Shown in pieces: positions 1-7,300 of a DNA stretch of 8,569 nt (positions are counted from its first letter, which is position 1; each line of letters opens with the position of its first letter). The notes under the pieces were generated by a model, which was not told the DNA's origin, did not search any database, and worked only from the letters and a program-made list of their open reading frames with translations. Origin of the DNA: an uncultured Lachnospiraceae bacterium (GTDB lineage Bacteria > Bacillota > Clostridia > Lachnospirales > Lachnospiraceae); assembly GCA_910586585.1 (NCBI GenBank), contig CAJUKA010000148.1:1-8569 (forward strand), read 5' to 3'. The translations under genes and the position numbers were made by a program.

Positions 1-308
1 TGTTCCTCTTTGATTTTGTAAGGTGAAGGCGCAAGGATACGGATACCCCTCTCGCCCTTGTTCACATGGCGCTCAAAATTCTTCTGCCATGCCTTATATC
101 CGGCAACATACGTCGCTCCCGGACACTGCATCTCGATAAGCTGGATATTGTTTGCGCTGTAATTATGGAATTTTGACATGGTATTCAGGTAGCTTTTGTA
201 CTTTTCCCCCTCAAATAATTCCTTCAAGCCTTCCTCCAGCCTGCCCGTTATCTCCTTCACTTTCTGTTTTTCAGTCATGGAAACTTTGTTTACATTTGCA
301 TCTGCCAT
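1..308 (-). CDS. ArdC-like antirestriction protein, N-terminal ssDNA-binding domain (partial, runs off left edge)
   Basis: Only the first 102 residues are in the window; the frame stays open to base 1, so the 3' part is missing by truncation of the window, not by mutation. The visible part matches the ArdC N-terminal ssDNA-binding pattern: a helical lead (residues 12-40), FHNYSANNIQLIEMQCP (47-63), then ATYVAGYKAW (65-74) and VNKGERGIRILAP (82-94). ArdC of IncW plasmid pSa binds single-stranded DNA and inhibits restriction, and its domain is related to the part of RP4 TraC1 linked to protein transport into recipients. In complete family members this domain often precedes a zincin-type metallopeptidase or other modules, which cannot be checked here. 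The ATG at 308 is preceded by AAGGAG ten bases upstream; no in-frame ATG lies between it and the upstream stop at 384-386. The gene starts 91 bases after the coiled-coil gene, probably in the same operon. Confidence 0.85.
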   Translation of the reverse strand, partial: MADANVNKVSMTEKQKVKEITGRLEEGLKELFEGEKYKSYLNTMSKFHNYSANNIQLIEMQCPGATYVAGYKAWQKNFERHVNKGERGIRILAPSPYKIKEE

Positions 309-399
309 CTGGTTAATTCTCCTTTTCCTCCATAAAAACAGAGGACAGATAAGTTTCCCTCTCCGTCCCCGTTCCGGATATTTTTATTTGCAGTTATTT
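309..399 (-). other. Intergenic gap with weak hairpin and T-run
   Basis: This 91-base gap is the only sizeable non-coding stretch. Read on the minus strand it begins AT-rich, then has a purine-rich run, then AGAGG (362-358) and CCTCT (344-340) able to pair around a 13-base loop, followed after one base by TTTTT (338-334). This resembles a weak intrinsic terminator or attenuator just ahead of the ArdC-like ribosome site. The five-pair stem is short, so it may be chance. I see no clear -35/-10 pair here. Confidence 0.25.
319..324 (-). promoter_or_regulatory. Shine-Dalgarno of the ArdC-like gene
   Basis: AAGGAG on the minus strand sits ten bases before the ATG at 308, slightly longer than ideal spacing. 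A second GGAGG at 331-327 is too far from this ATG to be its main site. No other in-frame ATG competes, so this site decides the start. Confidence 0.7.
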
Positions 400-510
400 T
401 TATAAACATTCCTCTTTGCTTTTTGGCTTTGCCTTATCCGGCTCCGGGACTTTCCTCTGCCCTGCCTTTTCTTTCATCTGCGACAATTTATCCTTTACGG
501 ACACACGCCC
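400..510 (-). repeat. Basic C-terminal tail of the coiled-coil protein, shared with the giant protein
   Basis: Residues 244-279 contain GRVSVKDKLSQM (244-255), a Lys/Pro-rich stretch and the terminal KEECL, matching the giant protein's tail with one small gap. The nucleotide sequences have diverged, so this is conserved protein sequence and not a recent DNA duplication. Confidence 0.65.
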
Positions 511-1239
511 TCCTTTCTCCGTTTCCTTCCCGGCATCCAGACTCACAGAAAGCCGATCCAGCTTTTCAAATGCCTTATCTATCCCGTCAATCTTCTTCCG
601 AAGGTTCTCCGCTGCCTTTTTTACAGGCATATTGATTATCCTTGTCATGCCGACACCCTGCTTTTCATCCGATACCTCTTTCGTGCCTTTCCCGGCTAAC
701 AGCCTGCCCACGTTGGAAACGCTGTTCCCGATCTGCTTCAGCTCGTCCCCGATGCTGTCAATCTGGTTGGCTGTTTTTTCACAGTCCGTCATCACGTCAA
801 CCAGACGTTCCCGGTAATCGGAAAGCATGGACTTCACGCCGGAGATTCCTTTCTGGAGAACCTTGCACATCTCCGCTTTTCCTTTTTCCTTAAAGACGTT
901 GACAGTCTGTGCCGCTGTTTCCACCAAATGGTTTCTTACCGCTGTCAGACGTTCCGACAGGCTCGTGATTTTCCCCTGAAGGTGCGCCACTTTATCCATG
1001 AGCTTCTCTGTCACAGATTTTGGCTGGTTTTCCTGTATCTGTGAAAGCTGTTCCCGGACTCCCTGTAATTCATCCACCATTGCGCTAAGCTGCATCTGCA
1101 TACCCGCCACATACCAGAAAATACCCATAAAATCCTGTGACTGCCCGCCCATATCCTGCTGGTTAAACAGTTCTATAAGCTGCTTTAATACCTCATTTTC
1201 TTCCATGACCTGTTTTGTGTTCTGTTCTGCTGTTTCCAT
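400..1239 (-). CDS. Coiled-coil conjugative-element protein, DUF6674-like
   Basis: This 279-residue protein is of unknown function. I associate it from memory with DUF6674, found in Firmicutes conjugative elements; that was not searched. Residues 14-28 form a short helix-rich start, and 37-54 hold a hydrophobic stretch (FMGIFWYVAGMQMQL) too polar and short to call a membrane span. Residues about 54-112 and 138-185 have heptad-like Leu/Val/Ile spacing typical of coiled coils, and 205-235 are another charged helix. There is no signal peptide and no catalytic motif. The last 36 residues are basic and closely resemble the end of the upstream giant protein. The ATG at 1239 is fixed by an AAGGAGGG Shine-Dalgarno only about six bases away, which overlaps the stop codon of the giant gene, so the two are probably cotranscribed and translationally coupled. 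A structural or adaptor partner of the methylase-helicase is one reading; a DNA-condensing accessory is another. Neither is shown by the sequence. Confidence 0.88.
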   Translation of the reverse strand: METAEQNTKQVMEENEVLKQLIELFNQQDMGGQSQDFMGIFWYVAGMQMQLSAMVDELQGVREQLSQIQENQPKSVTEKLMDKVAHLQGKITSLSERLTAVRNHLVETAAQTVNVFKEKGKAEMCKVLQKGISGVKSMLSDYRERLVDVMTDCEKTANQIDSIGDELKQIGNSVSNVGRLLAGKGTKEVSDEKQGVGMTRIINMPVKKAAENLRKKIDGIDKAFEKLDRLSVSLDAGKETEKGGRVSVKDKLSQMKEKAGQRKVPEPDKAKPKSKEECL

Positions 1240-1245
1240 TTTCGC

Positions 1246-1252
1246 CCTCCTT
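1246..1252 (-). promoter_or_regulatory. Shine-Dalgarno of the coiled-coil gene, overlapping the upstream stop codon
   Basis: Read on the minus strand the junction is TATAAGGAGGGCGAAAATG. The TAA stop of the giant gene (1253-1251) supplies the two A residues of AAGGAGG, and the ATG at 1239 follows after a short spacer. Ribosomes terminating on the giant message end on the initiation site of the next gene, which points to translational coupling. It also fixes the start of the 279-residue protein. Confidence 0.85.
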
Positions 1253-1367
1253 ATAAACTTTCTTCCTTTCCTTTTCCCTTTGAAATCTCCGGCTTTTCCG
1301 GCATTTTCTGTCCATAAGCCTTCTGCCGCATCTCGGCAAGTTTTTCTTTTACGGAAATACGACCTCT
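1251..1367 (-). repeat. Basic C-terminal tail of the giant protein, shared with the next gene
   Basis: Residues 2395-2432 contain GRISVKEKLAEM (2396-2407), a Lys/Pro-rich stretch and the terminal KEESL. About half of the aligned positions are identical to the end of the 279-residue protein. The tail follows an acidic linker (about 2329-2362), so it is likely an exposed, flexible element separate from the helicase fold. Confidence 0.65.
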
Positions 1368-4300
1368 CGGACTGTCTGACAGCATCTGCTCCTTCCCATG
1401 TTCCGCCACTTTTTCCGATACCGCCTGGTTAATCTGCGGTTTAAAAGGCGCATCTGCCACAGCTTCTGCATCATGCCCCATTTCCTCTGTGTCCATTTCC
1501 TCCTGTTCCCCGTCATTCTCCGGCTCATCGTCCATATCAATCCCATCGCCGCCCTTTTCGTCCATGTTTAACAGGGCATTTAGCTCTGTCAGGCGTTCCA
1601 GTTTCTCCGCAAGCTCCGCTTCCTGTGCGAATGGCTTTGTGACCTCCACCTTTGCGGTTTCAAGCTGATGCTCCACGTTCTCCAGTTTCTGCGCCACCGT
1701 TTCCATTCTCCCGGTCATGCCCTCTAAGGCGTTGCTTAACCTCTGTAAATTCCCCAACGGATCAGTGCCGATTTCCACCTCATGGCTGATGCTGCCCTTT
1801 AAATTCACCGTAAACTTGGAAAAGAACGAATCAAAGGAAACGCTCATTTTAAAACCCTGATATTCCCCGATTGTGACTGCCATATTCGGCTGTTTTGCGC
1901 TCCGGCACATATCAATCAGTGCTGCTCCGGCTTCTTTTTTCTCCGTATATACCCGGTTCCCGATTTTCATGGAAAAGGTATCTTTATCCGGGAATTTATT
2001 CTGCTGGTAGGTCTGAATGTCGGCACGATACCCCGCAAGCCTTTCTTTCATGGTAGCTATCTGCGCCGGGTAATGCTTCACGATATTATCCTCAAGGCGG
2101 TACTTCTGGCTGGTATGGTTTGCTTTTAACAGTTTTAGCTTGGATACCTGAATATCTAAATCCATCTTTTCCTTTATGTAGGGATTTCCGGTAGCCAGAG
2201 CCTTAACCTCGGCATAAGTGAGAGCCGCTTCGTCAATGTCCTCACAGCTCCGCACCGGGGATTTGCTCGTCATGATCTGCCCTATAAATTTCTGTTTGTT
2301 TTCAATGAGCTGCCAACTGTACGAATCGAATGTTCCCTCCGTCACATACCGGAAAATCTTCACTTTATCATTCATGTTGCCCTGTCTTAAAATACGACCT
2401 TCCTGCTGTTCAATGTCGGAAGGACGCCAGGGCACATCAAGGTGGTGCAGGGCGATAAGCCGATCCTGTACGTTGGTTCCGGCTCCCATTTTTGCGGTTG
2501 AACCCAATAAAAAACGAACCTGCCCGCTCCTTACTTTTGCGAACAGCTCCGCCTTCCTTGTTTCCGTATTGGCATCATGGATAAAAGCTATTTCATTCTC
2601 CGGCACTCCCTTCGCCATGAGCTTATCCCTGATGTCCTCATATACATTGAATGTCCCATCTCCTTTCGGTGTGGATAAATCGCAGAAGATAAGCTGCGCC
2701 GATTTCTGCTCTTTTGTATGCTCCCAAATCTCAAACGCCTTATCCACACAGGTTGTGGCTTTGGAGTTTTCTTCATCGGGAAGCATATCATTGATGAGCC
2801 GCTGGTCTAACGCTAACTTTCTTCCATCGTTGGTTATCTTTAGCATATTGTCGATGTTCGGCTGCACTTTCCTGTCCCTGACTGCCTCCGCCCTGTCCGC
2901 AAGTGACTGAACCATGTCCTGCTGGTACTCGCTCGGCTTTAACACGATATTTTCATAATCCGCTTCCGGCACAGGCAGCTTTAACATATCCGGTGTCTGA
3001 ATGTCGGCACTCTCCTTAAATAACGCAATCAGCTCTGGAAGATTGAAAAACTTCGCAAATCTCGTCTTTGCCCGGTATCCAGTACCCTCCGGCGCAAGTT
3101 CTATGGCTGTCTGAGTTTCCCCGAATGATGCCGCCCAACTGTCAAAATGCCCTAACCCCAATCGCTGTAAGGTGTTGTACTGGAGATAACGCATATTGGT
3201 GTATAATTCCGTCATGCTATTTGAGATTGGCGTACCCGTCGCAAATGTGATGCCCTTCCCTCCGGTCAGTTCGTCCATGTACTGGCACTTTGCAAACATA
3301 TCCGAGGATTTCTGCGCTTCCGTCTGTGCGATGCCCGCCACGTTCCTCATCTTTGTGTATAAAAAGAGGTTCTTATAGTTGTGGCTTTCATCTACAAACA
3401 GCTTATCCACGCCCAACTGTTCAAAGGTCACAACATTGTCTTTCCGGCTGGAATCGTTTAGGCGGCTTAATCTGGTAGAAAGTGATTTTTTTGTCTTTTC
3501 CATCTGCTTAATGGAGTAACGCTCGCCATTCTCCGCTTTGAGGGCTTCGATTGCCATTTCAATTTCTGTTATCTGCCTTTCAATCATCGCCATCTGCCTT
3601 TCGGTGGAAAGCGGGATCTTCTCGAACTGACTGTGACCGATAATCACAGCGTCATAATCCCCTGTCGCTATCCGGGAGCAGAACTTTTTCCGGTTGGCGG
3701 GTTCAAAATCCTTTTTTGTAGCCGCTAAGATATTCGCCCCCGGATACAGGCGCAGAAAGTCACTCGCCCACTGCTCCGTCAAATGGTTTGGCACGACAAA
3801 TAAGCTCTTTTGGCACAATCCCAACCGCTTATTTTCCATTGCCGCCGCAATCATTTCAAAGGTCTTTCCCGCACCCACGCAATGGGCAAGCAAGGTATTA
3901 TCTCCGTACAACTGATGCGCCACAGCGTTAAGCTGGTGCGGTCTGAGTACAATGTCCGGCGTCATGCCGGGGAATTTTAAGTGCGAACCGTCATACTCCC
4001 TCGGTCTGGTGGAATTGAAAAGCTCGTTATACTTTGCGCATAAATCCTGCCTGCGCCCCGGATCACGGAATACCCAGTCCTTAAAGGCTTCCCTTATGGC
4101 TTCCTGCTTCTGGCTTGCAAGCATGGTCTCTTTTTTATTAAGGACTCTCTTTTCCTTCCCGTCCTCCGTAACCACATCAAAGATACGGGTGTCACGAAGG
4201 TTCAGGGAATCTTCTAAAATCCTGTATGCGTTTGCCCTGCCTGTTCCGTAGGTCATATTGACAAGGGCATTTCCCCTGTCCGCATTTTTCCCTTTCACGT

Positions 4301-7300
4301 TCCACTGCCCGGTCACATTGGAAAACTGTACGCCCATTGTCTTACGGTCAAACAGGTATTCCGGCGTTTCAAAGGTTTCACGCATGAAGTCCTCAATATA
4401 TTTTGTGGAAATCCATGTTGCGCCGATACGCACCTCAATCTCCGATGCGTCAAGCTCCTTCGGCTGTACGCTTTCCAGTGAGGATACGTTAATGGCATAT
4501 TCCGGGTGGTTTTCCGCAAAGGTTCTCGCCACTGACAGCTTCTCCCGCACGTTCCCGCTTAAATACTCGTCTGCGGTTTCCCATTCCTCTGTGACCGGGT
4601 TCTGGAAGATTACCCCGGCAAGCTCCTTTGTGATCTCCTCCTCGCTCTTGTCCGCAAGCTGTGACATATAGGCTAAGTCCACGCCCGCCTTCTCACTTAA
4701 CGATACCGCCAGCGCTTCACTGGCTGTGTCCACGCTCGTCACAACTTCCTGTTTTTTAATGGTTCGTTTCGTGAACATATCCGCCTTGCCGATGAAGTTC
4801 CCCTCATCGTCCAGCCTTTCAAGGGAGCATAACAGGCAGTAGCTGGAATCCTGATTGAACGCCCTTTTATTGGTCTGTGAGCTGATAAGACCGAATTTCT
4901 TGGAGAAATCATCGTATAGCTGGTTTAGCTCCGTCTGCTTGTTTTGAATCATATCCTCCGGGTATTCTTCCAACTGGAAATTTATCAACTCCTGCGTACA
5001 ATCCCGGATTGCTACCATGCCCTTAATCCTCTGTTCCGCCTTTTCCGACACGTCCACAGGCTTCATAATGGAATTTTCCCGGTAATACACGGTATCGTCC
5101 ACAACCGTATAACTGTAATTCTTCACATCCGGATCGGCGGGTATGTTCTCCTTTGCCAGCTCATCGTCAATCTCGTTAAAATCCGCCTGTTCGATGCTGC
5201 CCTCCACATGGGAAAGCGCATTTTTAAGCTGTGCCGACAAGGGAAGGGAAGTGTCCGGCAGGCAGGCGCTTTCCATGCCATGCGCCCCGGAAACCATCTC
5301 CATTTTTCCGAGTACCATTTCCGGGTGGTCTGCGAAATACTGGTTCATCACGATACCGTCTTTTTCCGTCAGATGCACCCAGTCCGGTTCAATGTCTAAT
5401 ACCCGGTCACGCTTCTTTAAGAACAGAATGTCCGAAGTGACCTCCGTACCCGCATTTTCCTTAAACGCTGTGTTCGGGAGCCTGACCGCCCCTAAAAGCT
5501 CCGCCCGCTGTGCAAGGTATTTCCGCACTTCCGGGTTTTTCTTATCCATTGTCCCCTTTGAAGTGACAAAAGCGACAATGCCGCCCGGTCTGACCTTATC
5601 CAGTGTCTTTGCAAAAAAATAGTCATGGATAAGGAAATTGTGCTTGTCATACTGCCTGTCAGACACTTTATATTGTCCGAAAGGCACATTTCCAACCGCC
5701 ACGTCAAAAAAATCATTGGGATAATTGGTATTTTCAAAGCCTGTGATTTTTATATCCGCATGGGGATAGAGCTGCTTTGCGATACGCCCGGTAAGCCCGT
5801 CAAGCTCCGCCCCGTACAGCCTGCTTCCCTGCATTTCCTCCGGCAGACAGCCATAGAAATTCCCGATCCCGGCGGCGGGATCTAACACATTCCCTCTGGT
5901 AAATCCCATTTTCCCCACTGCGTTATAGATTGCCTGAATGATGACCGGGCTTGTATAGTGGGCATTTAAGGTGCTTTCCCTTGCGGAAGCGTATTCTTCC
6001 GGGGATAACAGGCTCTTTAATTCCTGATATTCATTCGCCCAATTCGCTTTGGAAGAATCAAAGGCGTCGGCAAGACCGCCCCAGCCCACATATTTTGCTA
6101 AGACCTCCTGTTCCTCCGGCGTTGCTGTGCGGCGCTCCCCTTCTATTTTTTCAAGGGTGCGTATGGCTTCCACGTTCTGCCGGAATTTCTCTTTTGGAGC
6201 AAAACCTTTCCCAGTGTTTTCGGCTTCATTAAAAGAAATGTGGTAATTTGCTGCCCCAGACTTATCAATCTCCGGCTCTTTTTCAGGTGGTTTTTCCGGT
6301 TCTTCCTCCATTTCCCCTGTCAGTGCTTCCACATCACCCATAACCTGCCTGATAAACGGATCGTTCTCTAAGGTGTTTTCATCTACAAGCTGCCCGTCCA
6401 CAATGCCTGCTTTTTCCAAACGCTCCCGGACTGCCTGTGTGTCAATGTCGGGGAAATCATCTTCTTTTCCAGAAACCTCCTTTGTTCCTGAAACTGTTTC
6501 TGTTTCCGGTAAATCCTCTGCTGGTAAATCCTTACCTTGTAACTCCCCGTTGAGTTTACCGCAGAAAATATCCGCTTCCTCTGGTGCAGCGAATGTCGGC
6601 ACTGTGCCATCGCCCGCCATATAATAATCCTGTGTTTTGTTATCCCATACCGCATAAGGCTCTGTAAAGGCATCTGTTGTTTCCGTAACTGTAAAGCGTT
6701 CTGCTGTTTCCGGCTCCAGTTCTTCAGATAAATTTTCCGGCTCTGGTTTTGGAGTTTCCTCCGCAGCTTTTTCTTCCTTCTGCTGTTCCGGCTCATTCTC
6801 GTAACGTGCCGCATATTTCTGTGCTTCCTTCAGCAGAGCGTCCATCTCCACCGCTTTTTCTGTATTGCCGCCTAATGACTGCATCAGGACATAATCGGCG
6901 GCTTCTAAAAATAAAGCGTCATAAACCGCTTTTCCCTCTAACCGCCTGTCAGCGTCCTCAATGGCAACCGCCCCGGTGTCCTCATTCCAGCCGACCACAT
7001 CTTTCATGGACAGCGCACCGCAGATTTTTACCACAGCGGACATCTCCGCAATCCTTTCCGCAAGCGCCCTGTCGCTTTCTCCTGCTTCATGCTGTGCTTC
7101 GGGCTTTTGGGCATCCTGCCCGGAAGTTTCTCCTTCCGGTTCTGGTATTTGAGCTTTGTCCGGCTCCCTGTCACGCTCTATGTACCGCCTTGCCTGGTTG
7201 GTAAAACCGTCCAGCACAGCCGGGTGGGAAGTGACGATATAATCCCTTGTCTGCCAGTCTGCATCGGGCATGAGCGATTTTGCCCATTCCTTATTATCCG

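Noticed and set aside
37..99. CRISPR, transfer-origin or att-like repeats at the left end
   Set aside because: No spaced direct repeats or strong inverted repeats are visible. The sequence reads as continuous ArdC-like coding sequence on the minus strand.
313..333. Six-codon upstream frame (ATG to TAA) overlapping the ArdC-like ribosome site
   Set aside because: There is no Shine-Dalgarno before its ATG, and the ATG merely falls in the purine-rich leader. Chance is the simpler explanation.
309..399. Promoter for the ArdC-like gene in the AT-rich start of the gap
   Set aside because: A-rich stretches are present, but no TTGACA-like -35 is spaced properly from a TATAAT-like -10. Operon read-through is enough to explain expression.
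1065..1128. Membrane segment in the coiled-coil protein (residues 37-54)
   Set aside because: The stretch contains Gln, Met and Gly residues and is followed directly by an acidic coiled coil. It is too short and polar for a confident transmembrane helix.
998..1432. Plus-strand open frame spanning the junction of the two minus-strand genes
   Set aside because: Its product is Ser/Cys/Pro-rich and antisense to well-supported coding sequence on both sides of the junction. No family is recognisable.
2218..2910. 230-codon open frame on the plus strand
   Set aside because: It lies wholly antisense to the helicase motif V/VI coding region. The protein is Ser/Cys-rich with no recognisable domain, and it has no convincing ribosome site. 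It is a shadow of the minus-strand gene.
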